A DNA stretch of 64,000 bases from Candidatus Saccharibacteria bacterium UBA5148 (GTDB lineage: Bacteria > Patescibacteriota > Saccharimonadia > Saccharimonadales > UBA4665): positions 124,910-188,909 of the forward strand of contig DHXU01000003.1 of the NCBI GenBank assembly GCA_002413835.1, written 5' to 3'. This document shows, piece by piece, positions 51,567 through 59,565 of this stretch (within the stretch, counting starts at the first letter, position 1; every line of letters starts with the position of its first letter). Both the position numbers and the translations under genes were made by a program. Below the pieces are notes generated by a model. The model made no database searches. It had not been told where the DNA came from and worked only from the letters and a program-made list of their open reading frames with translations.

Positions 51567-52190
51567 ATGTCGAAAAACGAAATTCCACCATTCAACCGTG
51601 CAAGCGCCGAGGCGAAAGATAGGCTCTCTGGTATAGTATCCCGGTCAAAGCTTCTAACTCGTATATTTATGGACACTGAGACGCCGTCGCACCATTCAAT
51701 CCGATGGCGGATGGCAGATCAGTCAGTTGGGGATATATGGGGGTGGGTTGAATTCCCGGGAAACCCTCGGAAACTACGAAAAGCAGAGGCTCGGGAAGTG
51801 GCTTTGGATGCTGACGGAGAGCAAGATGGCTCAGGGTGGCTCGCAAAGGATTATAAGAAAACTGCCCTGCTCGGCATGTCCCGGCTTGCACTTGAAGCAG
51901 CCCAGGCTACAAATAGCCGGATGGGACGCAAAACGGAACCTGCTGTTGCCTATGCCGGTAATCAGGCAGTGATGGTCGGGGTGTTACCTAAGGGCATTGA
52001 GTTTGCTACCGACGATGCCTATCCGAAGCGGCTGCTGGTCGGGATGGGGGTCGGGTCTAAAGTCCTCAGCGCTCAGATGGGTCTATGGTCTCCTGAAGAA
52101 GAACGACTGATCGTACCGATCGGCGCAGATACAGATGGACTGGGCGTCTTTAATAACGCTGACTTCCCTGTTCATATTCCCAGAGTCTGA
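51567..52190 (+). CDS. Hypothetical protein, 207 aa
   Basis: No recognised family. The product is soluble, with RWRMADQSVGDIWGWVEFPG near residues 45-65 and two Gly-rich strands near the C-terminus (MVGVLPKG and LVGMGVGSKVL). No promoter is strong; TATATC lies a few bases before the start. It is divergent from smpB. The C-terminus overlaps nothing and ends 34 bases before the convergent glycoside hydrolase. Confidence 0.6.
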   Translation: MSKNEIPPFNRASAEAKDRLSGIVSRSKLLTRIFMDTETPSHHSIRWRMADQSVGDIWGWVEFPGNPRKLRKAEAREVALDADGEQDGSGWLAKDYKKTALLGMSRLALEAAQATNSRMGRKTEPAVAYAGNQAVMVGVLPKGIEFATDDAYPKRLLVGMGVGSKVLSAQMGLWSPEEERLIVPIGADTDGLGVFNNADFPVHIPRV

Positions 52191-52224
52191 TTCCCCTATC
52201 TATCTCGAGCCAATCTCGAGTCGT

Positions 52225-53310
52225 TTATTGCTGGCTGAAGCTTTGCCTGGCGGCGTCCCACAGGCTCGGATCATGTAACTTGACCAGCCGATAATACCAG
52301 TATTCGCTGCCCCAGAGGTAGATTTCGCGCATGCCGGTGTTCTTGCCATACTGGACTCTATCAGCAAACATGCCGGCATTGAATGATTTGTTTTGTTCGG
52401 CCAGGCTGGTATTCTGGATGCTTTGGTAATTCGGCGGCCAGGTCTCGGCCTGGAGCTCGTGGATCATCAGATTGCGGCCGGTCATGATCTGTTCCCAGCC
52501 GGCGGTGAAGGCGTAGAACCAGGCTGGATACGGATATGTCAGGTAGCGGTGTGTCACACCAGCGTCCCAGACACGGCGGTAGATGGATATACCGTATTCG
52601 TCGGGCGTCGGTTCGCCAGCCGGCCAACCGAGGGCGTTATTGCTGCGGGCGACGATGGCTTTGTGCGCCGGATCATTACGTTTGACGAGGTTATATTCGG
52701 CAACCAGCCGCGAACGGTCGAAGTTGGTACAGATGCCGAAGCCTTTCAGGAAATATTCATTCTCGACCTGATAGCTGTCCAGGGCCGGTGACGATTTGTA
52801 GCGGTTAACGACCTGGGTCATGAACGCTTCCAGCTGCGGCTGCCAGATGGATTGCGGCTCGTTCTGGGCCCAAGCCGGCATATGGCATTCCGGCCAGCGC
52901 GGCTGGCGCAGGCCGATACTGAGCGTGATCTTGGCACCGGCCTTCTCGGCTTTAGCAAACTGCCAATCAAGCAGGCTGAAGTTGTACTGCCCGGCCGATG
53001 GTTCAAGCTGGTCCCAATAGCTGACCAGCCGGAAATGGCGGACACCGAGGTCATCGATCATGGCCTGCATCGTATCCTGGGGATCAAGCCCGAAGCTCTC
53101 GGCGTAGGCCGGGATGAACGAGGTACCCAGCACCAGGGGTTTGGAGGCCTGGGATGCGATATACCAGCGGGCGATACCGTACATGCCGCCAATAATTACC
53201 AGAACTGTCACGGTCAGCCAGACCAGGAACTTGTGCCAGCGCCTCAGGTGGCGGTACCAGGTGATGGGTTTTGAGGTGGTTTTTTGTAAGTTAGTCATCA
53301 GATTCGTCAT
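52225..53310 (-). CDS. Membrane-anchored clan GH-A glycoside hydrolase
   Basis: 361 residues from ATG 53310. N-terminal cytoplasmic part and one membrane helix (about 30-50, VWLTVTVLVIIGGMYGIA), then a TIM-barrel domain outside. The clan GH-A pair is visible: acid/base Glu185 in SYQVENEYF (Asn-Glu pair) and a likely nucleophile Glu285 or Glu289 in MIHELQAETWPP. The family may be GH5, GH39 or GH42; which cannot be told by eye. Substrate unknown, probably a host or wall polysaccharide. It shares an 17-base intergenic region with a divergent GT2 gene. Confidence 0.8.
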   Translation of the reverse strand: MTNLMTNLQKTTSKPITWYRHLRRWHKFLVWLTVTVLVIIGGMYGIARWYIASQASKPLVLGTSFIPAYAESFGLDPQDTMQAMIDDLGVRHFRLVSYWDQLEPSAGQYNFSLLDWQFAKAEKAGAKITLSIGLRQPRWPECHMPAWAQNEPQSIWQPQLEAFMTQVVNRYKSSPALDSYQVENEYFLKGFGICTNFDRSRLVAEYNLVKRNDPAHKAIVARSNNALGWPAGEPTPDEYGISIYRRVWDAGVTHRYLTYPYPAWFYAFTAGWEQIMTGRNLMIHELQAETWPPNYQSIQNTSLAEQNKSFNAGMFADRVQYGKNTGMREIYLWGSEYWYYRLVKLHDPSLWDAARQSFSQQ

Positions 53311-53327
53311 GTACAATGTATGGAGTT

Positions 53328-54191
53328 ATGGTTAAAACAAACAAATTACTGCGAGTCAGCATCGTGATTCCAGTATATAACGAAGCGGACCACATCACTG
53401 CCTGTCTGGAGGCCATAAGCCGCCAAACGGTAGCACCTCTCGAGGTAATCGTCGTCGATAATAATTCTTCTGACGGCACCGCAGCTATCGCGCAGCGCTA
53501 TGATTTTGTACAACTGTTACATCAGCCGCGCCAGGGTGTCGTCCACGCCCGTGATATGGGCTTTAATGCTGCACGCGGTGCTATCATCGGCCGAATTGAC
53601 GCCGACACGGTCATGACGGACAACTGGGTGGAAACCTTACAGACTATTTTTACAGATGATGCTATCGGGGCGGTCAGCGGCAGCGCCCGCTATCATGACA
53701 TGGGGCTTGCCAGGATAATAAACAGGCTGGATTTATGGATGCGCCGCTATCTGGCGTGGGCTCTCGGCCGCGAAGTTGCCATGCAAGGCGCCAACATGGC
53801 TATCCGCCGTTCCGTGTGGGCCTCAATCCGTCAGGGATTGTGCCGGACAGCCGGCATGCATGAAGATTTCGACGTCTCGATACATGCCAATGAATACGGT
53901 TACCGGGTTATCTTCGATGAGTCGATGATCGTGGCGCTCGGCGGACGCCAGTTGGAAGCCTGCTTCAAGGATTTTGTAGCTTACTGCATGCTGAGCCCCC
54001 GAACATATGCCATCCATGGCCTGAAGAGCCACAAGCGAATGTACCCCATGGTTGCTCTGGCTGTGCTTGGCTATCTGCCGCTGACCATGCTGCACCGCGG
54101 TTTTGACACTGCGACCAGGAGGTTCTCATGGACCCGCCTGATGCAAGCCGGTAATCCGCCACGGGTCAATCCAGGGACATTCGTTGAGTAG
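53328..54191 (+). CDS. GT2-family glycosyltransferase
   Basis: 287 residues from ATG 53328 (an ATG at 53316 is also open). A GT-A enzyme: VSIVIPVYNEADHITACLEA, VVDNNSSDGT (nucleotide-sugar site), the metal-binding DxD-type RIDADT, and MHEDFDVSIHA (the ED motif). The C-terminus contains one probable membrane segment (LAVLGYLPLTMLHRG). It probably builds a lipid- or wall-linked glycan. It is divergent from the glycoside hydrolase, and a start-to-start distance of 17 bases suggests a shared leaderless promoter region. Confidence 0.9.
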   Translation: MVKTNKLLRVSIVIPVYNEADHITACLEAISRQTVAPLEVIVVDNNSSDGTAAIAQRYDFVQLLHQPRQGVVHARDMGFNAARGAIIGRIDADTVMTDNWVETLQTIFTDDAIGAVSGSARYHDMGLARIINRLDLWMRRYLAWALGREVAMQGANMAIRRSVWASIRQGLCRTAGMHEDFDVSIHANEYGYRVIFDESMIVALGGRQLEACFKDFVAYCMLSPRTYAIHGLKSHKRMYPMVALAVLGYLPLTMLHRGFDTATRRFSWTRLMQAGNPPRVNPGTFVE

Positions 54192-54794
54192 CTATTGGTC
54201 GTTGGAGGTATAGCCGCCACCGTCGGTCGGTTTGGGCGTGCAGTTACCCCAGAGGCCTTTATGGCCATCCTGTGCCAGCTTCTGAGCAGCGCTGAACTCA
54301 TCAGACTTGGAGAATGGGAAGTACGGGTAGTAGAATCCATAGCCTTCCTGGATCAGCTTGAGGTTCAGCAGCGTGCCGTCCGGCAGGTAGACATAGCGTA
54401 GTAGCCGGTTGTAGCGGTCCCGGTTATTGCTGAGTGAGTCAGCCGCCAATTTCACGGTTGAGCCGGCAGCTGTCAGAGTATTTTTGGTAAATGCTGAAGC
54501 CGCCGGGCCGTAGCACTGGACTTTCTTACGCGGGTCGTGCGTCTCTGGTGTGTCTACCCCGATGAAGCGGATTGTCTCGTCGGTGCCGTTCATGTTAACG
54601 GTAATGGTATCGCCGTCCGAGAATCGCGTTATGTGGTACATACCGGGCTGGCTGGTCTTGATGCCGGTCTTGGCTTTCTGTACCGGGTTGTTCAGGGCAG
54701 ACGCGAACCAGTTCTGACTTTGGCCGTACCAGATGAACAGCGATATGATTGCTGCGAGTATGGTGACTGCTGACGACTTGCGGTGGCGGCTCAT
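54192..54794 (-). CDS. Secreted or membrane-anchored SNase-type nuclease
   Basis: 200 residues. An N-terminal signal/anchor (TILAAIISLFIWYGQ) is followed by a thermonuclease domain with the metal- and catalytic residues of staphylococcal nuclease: Asp62 (SDGDTI), Arg76 and Asp81 in RFIGVDTPE, Glu84, and the Arg region DRYNRLLR. It degrades DNA or RNA outside the cell, and may provide nucleotides for a symbiont with poor synthesis capacity. It overlaps the upstream kinase gene by four bases (ATGA). Confidence 0.92.
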   Translation of the reverse strand: MSRHRKSSAVTILAAIISLFIWYGQSQNWFASALNNPVQKAKTGIKTSQPGMYHITRFSDGDTITVNMNGTDETIRFIGVDTPETHDPRKKVQCYGPAASAFTKNTLTAAGSTVKLAADSLSNNRDRYNRLLRYVYLPDGTLLNLKLIQEGYGFYYPYFPFSKSDEFSAAQKLAQDGHKGLWGNCTPKPTDGGGYTSNDQ

Positions 54795-55381
54795 GACGAT
54801 TTTTTATTCTTGGCTGCGGGAGCCTTCCTGGCTTTCGGCTCACCAGTGTGATGCGGCGGCGCGGCGGCTATACCGAGCGCTTTGGCGACATAGCGCGTTG
54901 TTATCTGCGTGCCGTTGAGCACGATAGGATGCTCATCGGCTTCTGGTTCTTCGAGGTGTTTGGTAATGCGGTCGAAGTCTTTGGCTGTCATCGTGTCGGC
55001 GTATTGATTGTTGACAGCGTGGGTATTACTCAGAGCCCGGGACCGTGTAATCTCCTTGTCGACTTTGATCCAGATGAGAACTGTCTCGGCGTGGTAAGCA
55101 GTAGCGATTGACCGTAACAGGTCACGGTCTTTACGAAAATTGAAGTTGGTATCAAAGATAACACTTTGGCTGTCGCTGAGCAGCATATCAGTCGTCTGGT
55201 TCAGGTGGTCGTATAAGGCCCGGCTTTCCTCGTACTTGTGTGTCGGTGCGCCGAACATCGCCCGACGCTCGTAATCTGCCCAGATATGCACGGCTCCCGT
55301 CAGCTCGTGGATAATCTGTGAGGTGGTCGTCTTGCCCGACCCCGGATACCCCACCAGCAAATATAATACTGCCCTCTTCAT
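54791..55381 (-). CDS. P-loop kinase, AAA_33/polynucleotide-kinase-like
   Basis: 196 residues. P-loop GYPGSGKTT at 11-19, then WADYERRAMFG and IFDTNFNFRKDRDLLR (the Walker B-like DTNF), and RALSNTHAVNN (lid Arg). This is the AAA_33 group of small kinases (ATP-dependent, zeta-toxin/PNK-like). The C-terminal 40 residues are basic and low complexity (KARKAPAAKNKKSS). It is co-translated with the nuclease gene, so it may phosphorylate nucleic acid ends or nucleosides released by it (inference). Confidence 0.85.
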   Translation of the reverse strand: MKRAVLYLLVGYPGSGKTTTSQIIHELTGAVHIWADYERRAMFGAPTHKYEESRALYDHLNQTTDMLLSDSQSVIFDTNFNFRKDRDLLRSIATAYHAETVLIWIKVDKEITRSRALSNTHAVNNQYADTMTAKDFDRITKHLEEPEADEHPIVLNGTQITTRYVAKALGIAAAPPHHTGEPKARKAPAAKNKKSS

Positions 55382-55436
55382 CAGCTCTATTGTACGGCTT
55401 TAGCGGTTGCCAGTACAGAGGATATGCCCGGTCGTA

Positions 55437-55874
55437 TTATTCCGGTTGGCTGACGTCGGGTTGGCTGAGAGAGGCATGAATATCATCGAGGACGCTTGAC
55501 GGCAAAAACGTTGGCACCATTTGCCCGTTGATGTGCCATACCTGGTTCCGATGATCAGTGTCGTTATAACCGAGCCAGCCAATCAGTTGGCGTGTCACTG
55601 TTCGGCGTGAGGTCGGGTCGAAGATCGGGTATTCAAATCCCTTGACGTCCTGTAGGGCTTGATTAATAACAGAATAACTTTTGTCCAGCTCCCAGCCGAC
55701 GAGTCCAAAAGCGACCATCCGTATCAGTCGATCGAAGTTATTCATAGCTTCATTCGGTAGATCGAGCTCCACGCTACAACTACGCTCGAATCGAGCTGTC
55801 TGCAGCATAAAAGCAGCCAAATCACGTTTCTGGTCTCTGATGTCGTAGGGAGCGATCGTTTCAGCGTCTGCCAT
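55437..55874 (-). CDS. Hypothetical protein, 145 aa
   Basis: No recognised family. Helical, soluble, beginning MADAETIAPYDIRDQKRDLA; a conserved-looking YPIFDPTSRRTVTRQLIGWL in the middle. It ends 55 bases from the kinase gene on the same strand and may be part of the same transcript. No signal peptide. Confidence 0.55.
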   Translation of the reverse strand: MADAETIAPYDIRDQKRDLAAFMLQTARFERSCSVELDLPNEAMNNFDRLIRMVAFGLVGWELDKSYSVINQALQDVKGFEYPIFDPTSRRTVTRQLIGWLGYNDTDHRNQVWHINGQMVPTFLPSSVLDDIHASLSQPDVSQPE

Positions 55875-56083
55875 ATGGTTAGTGTAGCCGAGAATTAATA
55901 GCGCTTATGTTAGATACATCACATTTTTGGTGAATTCCGAAGTTTATGAAACTTAGAAAATACCATATCGAGATAATACAATGAAGTTTCACTGAATACT
56001 AGTATCTCCTTGCAAGTTGTGTGCTGCCGGCTTTCGGCCGAATCTTGCTGGCCCCCCGCCGCTGATGGCAGTTACTATTGATA

Positions 56084-56112
56084 TTGACATTAGTATACAA
56101 AAGCATTATAGT
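56084..56112 (+). promoter_or_regulatory. Promoter of the membrane gene at 56122
   Basis: TTGACA (56084-56089), 17 bases, TATAGT (56107-56112): close to consensus. The ATG at 56122 is nine bases after the -10, so the message is probably leaderless. It also rules out the longer open frame that begins at 56017. Confidence 0.75.
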
Positions 56113-56121
56113 ATAAAAATT

Positions 56122-57279
56122 ATGCCTGAAATCTCCCGTGTCCATCCAACTCAGCTCGAGGCTGAACCGATGGACGTTGAAAATGTTACGTTCGTCATGG
56201 CCAGTATCAGTAAGTCATGGGTAAGAAGAGTTGAGCTCAATGGTCCTATTACAGACCTGAAGGCAGCTTGGGGAAAGTTACCCAACATCCGGTATGGCAC
56301 GGTTGCAGCCAAGCGTAAGGATGCTGGCGATACGACCACATTCGAACTCGGTGAGTCCGAACTAGCTGGGCAATTTGTTCAGCTGAGACAAAGGAAAGCA
56401 TGGAACAGCGATCCAGCTGTTGCTGCAGCCAAAACAGCTGACCATAATCGCTTCCGTAATTGGATCGTAGGATCTGGTGCTACCCTGCTGGCAACGTTCG
56501 GCGGTACTGTAGCTGCTGGAACAGTGGAAATGTCGACACCTTGGTGGGTACAGGTGCTGACTATCGCTACTCCACTGGGTGCGGGCATCGGTGCAGGCAT
56601 GAGGTATGCCAAAAGTAACCCGGTGCATCAGATCGAGCAGGCGCATGGCATCATCGACGCTGCCGTACAAGATTTCGAGAGCCGTTCAGTTATGCTTTCA
56701 AGAAATGGCACCCTAGGGGTTGATGAAGCCTGGATGAAGCAAGCGATGATGGGAATCTCGAACCCGGCATATAAGCGTTCATTGTCCGATTTAGTCAGTG
56801 CCGGCCAGTTGGCAACCGGCGAGGCGGGCAGGACTTTGTATAATCCCGGCTCGTTTTTTATAAAGATGCTAGAGCAGGATGCTGACCCGACCGGACTTTG
56901 GTACGCAAAGCTCCTTGATGCGGTACAGGACTTTACGGCCCTACAGGAACAGACTTCTGCTGCCAGGCGGTCGATTGCAGAGTATCGAAGTCTTGAAGGT
57001 CATTCAGGCCAGCAGAATAAACAGGCAATCCATGAGTTACAATCTAAACAGATGGTGCTCGAACAACGGACCGCTGCTGTCGTCATGGATACCCTGACTT
57101 TTGCATCGGAGCGGCGCTGGCAGCAGGATGCAGCCGAGGTTATGACTGAGATGGCAACTACTGCTGTTGACAACCCTCCGATGCGGACCATACAGGTGAT
57201 GAAAAATTATTTGTTCAGCGCCGGTCAGCAGGTTGATCGGGGTGACCATGCTAATATTGTGCTTTTGCAACAAGCTTAG
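56122..57279 (+). CDS. Membrane protein of unknown function with in-frame stop extension
   Basis: 385 residues ending at TAG 57277-57279. Two membrane segments lie near the middle (about 115-150, WIVGSGATLLATFGGTVAA and VQVLTIATPLGAGIGAGM) and are flanked by long helices likely to form a coiled coil. No family recognised. After the TAG the same frame stays open for 54 more codons to TAA 57444 and looks like protein. The true product may be longer if the stop is read through or is a sequencing error. Confidence 0.65.
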   Translation: MPEISRVHPTQLEAEPMDVENVTFVMASISKSWVRRVELNGPITDLKAAWGKLPNIRYGTVAAKRKDAGDTTTFELGESELAGQFVQLRQRKAWNSDPAVAAAKTADHNRFRNWIVGSGATLLATFGGTVAAGTVEMSTPWWVQVLTIATPLGAGIGAGMRYAKSNPVHQIEQAHGIIDAAVQDFESRSVMLSRNGTLGVDEAWMKQAMMGISNPAYKRSLSDLVSAGQLATGEAGRTLYNPGSFFIKMLEQDADPTGLWYAKLLDAVQDFTALQEQTSAARRSIAEYRSLEGHSGQQNKQAIHELQSKQMVLEQRTAAVVMDTLTFASERRWQQDAAEVMTEMATTAVDNPPMRTIQVMKNYLFSAGQQVDRGDHANIVLLQQA

Positions 57280-57444
57280 TCATATATTAAAGAATCGGAA
57301 CGATTTTTATTGGATACCGCCGCGCTTGATCACTTTGATCGTGTAGAGATGACATATAAGGGGCTGGTTGAGAAATTCGGTGCTGTACTGCCAGTACCCG
57401 ATTGGGATATAGCCAGGGAACAATTTTTAGTTGCTGAGATGTAA
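57280..57444 (+). pseudogene. In-frame continuation of the membrane gene after TAG
   Basis: Beginning directly after the amber stop, 54 codons in the same frame encode a hydrophilic protein-like stretch (ESERFLLDTAALDHFDRVEM then KFGAVLPVPDWDIAREQF) and end at TAA. Composition matches coding DNA. Listed as pseudogene part; readthrough is an alternative. Confidence 0.45.
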
Positions 57445-57467
57445 GATGGCTATTCGGGCCTCCCTGT

Positions 57468-58040
57468 TTAGAAATCGATGCCCTTATTTGCCAGATATTT
57501 GTCATCAAAGTGATGCTTGAGTTTCTTCATCTCGGTGGCGATGTCGACCATCGGCAGGAGGTCGTCCGGAAAATTTCGCCCGGTCAGACACAGGCTGGTG
57601 CCGGGCGCTTTTGATTCTATCAGTCCGACCATCTGCTCATGGCTGACCAGTCCATCGTGGACGGCGTTGTTCAGTTCGTCGCAGATCACCAAGTCGTAGT
57701 CACCACTGGTGGCACAAGCTAAGGCTTCATCATAGGTAACCTGGGCCGCTTGTTTGTGCTGCTCGTCGCTGACATTCGACGGGCTCATATCGCCGGCTTT
57801 ATAAAATCCTTTGCCGCCTTTATAAAAATACAATTTGTCCTTGTAGATCGGCATGATATCGCGGATAAAGACGTGCTCGCCGACGCCCCAGTATTTGATA
57901 AACTGGATAAAGGCTACTTTCCAGCGGTTACCAAGGGCGCGCGACATCAGACCGACCGCAGCGCTGGTCTTGCCCTTGCCGTCACCGGTGTATACCAGGA
58001 CGACCGATTCTTTGGTCTGAAAGTCTTCAAAATTACTCAT
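57468..58040 (-). CDS. Corrinoid adenosyltransferase (BtuR/CobO type)
   Basis: Transfers the adenosyl group of ATP to cob(I)alamin to give adenosylcobalamin. 190 residues from ATG 58040. Family features: YTGDGKGKTSAAVGL (P-loop variant), FIQFIKYWGVGE and DLVICDELNNAVHDGL (Walker B region), and LTGRNFPDDLLPMVD. No B12-dependent enzyme or B12 uptake gene is visible nearby, so the reason for keeping it is open. It overlaps the upstream hypothetical gene by eight bases. Confidence 0.9.
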   Translation of the reverse strand: MSNFEDFQTKESVVLVYTGDGKGKTSAAVGLMSRALGNRWKVAFIQFIKYWGVGEHVFIRDIMPIYKDKLYFYKGGKGFYKAGDMSPSNVSDEQHKQAAQVTYDEALACATSGDYDLVICDELNNAVHDGLVSHEQMVGLIESKAPGTSLCLTGRNFPDDLLPMVDIATEMKKLKHHFDDKYLANKGIDF

Positions 58041-58764
58041 CGTGGAATTCTGCATGCAGACTGTGGGTCTGCATTTTACCGACTACACGTGCCCTGCGTT
58101 CGGTGTTCTGGGCAACTGCCCGGCGCTGGCTGGCGAGTAACTGGCCGTGGACCGTCAGGACGGTATGTATGGCTTGTATGGCGTTGGCATTACCGTCATA
58201 TGTCAGCTCGCTGAGCAGTCGTTTGGCGATTTTCAACTCCGGGTATGAGACATCCTCGGAACCGACTTTTGGATTATCGTCACCTAGATTTCCGGGCTGG
58301 AGTGCGTAGTCGGTATACATATTCTCCTCTTTGACCCGGCGTTGTATCAAAGCTTTATCGACAAAAGATCTGGGTGGTGTGACATACTCAGCCAAATGTA
58401 GTTCCAGCAGCCGGGTTATTTGGAGCGGTGTCTGGACTATGGCATGTCTATATCTTGTATCACCCTGCTTTTCTCGTTTTTGCAGGAAGGCCTGCGATGA
58501 GTCATGGAAATAACCGCTGACGGTCTTAAGGAGCTCAAGGTCATATGCCTCCTTCGGCTCGGCTGTCTTCAGGCTGTCGATGTCAAAATCTTTTGACAAG
58601 CAACAGTCTTTGAATCTGGCAAGCAGGTCAGGAAAGCGCCTGGCTTCTGCGGCTGGCATCGGGTTGTCGAAAAATGGTCCCAATACTTCGATTTCATGGC
58701 GCAGTTCTGCGCCTTCAGATAATTCACCAGGTTCGGGCTGCGGAGTTATGCCTTCGGCTGTCAT
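58033..58764 (-). CDS. Hypothetical protein, 243 aa, upstream of the adenosyltransferase
   Basis: 243 residues, soluble, acidic start (PQPEPGELSEGAELRHEIEV), helical middle (FVDKALIQRRVKEENMYTDY) and a basic C-terminus. A very strong ribosome site (GAGGGGAG) is seven bases before the ATG. It is translationally coupled to the adenosyltransferase, so it may act in the same process, but no family is recognised. Confidence 0.65.
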   Translation of the reverse strand: MTAEGITPQPEPGELSEGAELRHEIEVLGPFFDNPMPAAEARRFPDLLARFKDCCLSKDFDIDSLKTAEPKEAYDLELLKTVSGYFHDSSQAFLQKREKQGDTRYRHAIVQTPLQITRLLELHLAEYVTPPRSFVDKALIQRRVKEENMYTDYALQPGNLGDDNPKVGSEDVSYPELKIAKRLLSELTYDGNANAIQAIHTVLTVHGQLLASQRRAVAQNTERRARVVGKMQTHSLHAEFHDE

Positions 58765-58842
58765 GATTCGCTCCCCTCTATGACAATAGTAACGATGGCT
58801 ATATTGTAGCTATCTATAGCCTATCTGTAAACTGGACTTATA

Positions 58843-59091
58843 TCACACCAGGTTTTTGGCTTTGAGACTAGCATCAATTTTGGGACGGTCAAAGCCGACA
58901 ATAATCGTGCCGTCGATGTCGATGACAGGTATGCCCATCTGGCCGGACTTCTCGACAGCTTCGGTGGCGTATTCGTGATCAATTTCGATGTCGCGGACCT
59001 CATAAGGGACTTTGAGTTTATCAAAGTATTGCTTGGCGGCATGGCAAAAAGCACACCAGTTTGCGCTATATATAATGGGTTTCGTGTTCAT
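58843..59091 (-). CDS. Glutaredoxin-like protein
   Basis: 82 residues of the thioredoxin fold: IIYSANWCAFCHAAKQYFDK with the Cys13-x-x-Cys16 redox site, the cis-proline region GIPVIDIDG and the C-terminal GFDRPKID. The Trp-Cys-Ala-Phe-Cys site is typical of CxxC glutaredoxins. It reduces disulfides with a thiol such as glutathione or a substitute; the neighbouring MshC-like ligase suggests a non-glutathione thiol (inference). Confidence 0.9.
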   Translation of the reverse strand: MNTKPIIYSANWCAFCHAAKQYFDKLKVPYEVRDIEIDHEYATEAVEKSGQMGIPVIDIDGTIIVGFDRPKIDASLKAKNLV

Positions 59092-59149
59092 GATCTTAGT
59101 ATAGCACTATATAATGTATAGTAAAGCCCAAAACTATAGCCCCGGTGGG

Positions 59150-59179
59150 TTGTTTTCGGATAGTTCAAAATGGTACACT
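59150..59179 (+). promoter_or_regulatory. Promoter of the ATP synthase operon
   Basis: TTGTTT (59150-59155), 18 bases, TACACT (59174-59179). The ATG at 59188 follows eight bases later, so the operon message may be leaderless. Confidence 0.5.
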
Positions 59180-59187
59180 GGGTGTAA

Positions 59188-59565
59188 ATGGAGAAAACCA
59201 CTGTAACCAGTAAAATCGAACTGGCTAGCACTGCTAGGTCCGACAAAGCCGCCCGGGCTGCAAAAGATGACGCACTGCGGTCGCGGTTCGCCAGTGCCGC
59301 TATTGGTATGGGCTGGCAGCTGGCTGTGGTTGTTCTGTTGCCGATCGTCGGTGGCTACAAGGTCGACCAACACAACAATTCCCTGCCGCTATGGACACTT
59401 ATCGGGCTGGTACTTGCCATGGTAGGTTCCATAATTGTTATCCGCCGGGCACTGACGGCTTTTGGTAATTTTGGCCTGACTCCTGACGATTCTCCTGGCA
59501 CTGCGGCCGACACGACCAGCGTATCGCAAGACTCATCGGATGCCACGAAAGAGACGCAGCGATGA
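59188..59565 (+). CDS. AtpZ/AtpI-like ATP synthase accessory protein
   Basis: 125 residues. Two membrane helices (about 40-56, WQLAVVVLLPIVGGYK, and 65-82, LWTLIGLVLAMVGSIIVI) between polar ends; the second loop YKVDQHNN matches the AtpZ/AtpI (ATPase_gene1) family found at the head of atp operons. AtpI aids assembly of the c ring; AtpZ may transport Mg2+/Ca2+. The C-terminal 40 residues are Ser/Thr/Asp-rich. Overlaps atpB by four bases (ATGA), so it is co-translated. Confidence 0.8.
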   Translation: MEKTTVTSKIELASTARSDKAARAAKDDALRSRFASAAIGMGWQLAVVVLLPIVGGYKVDQHNNSLPLWTLIGLVLAMVGSIIVIRRALTAFGNFGLTPDDSPGTAADTTSVSQDSSDATKETQR

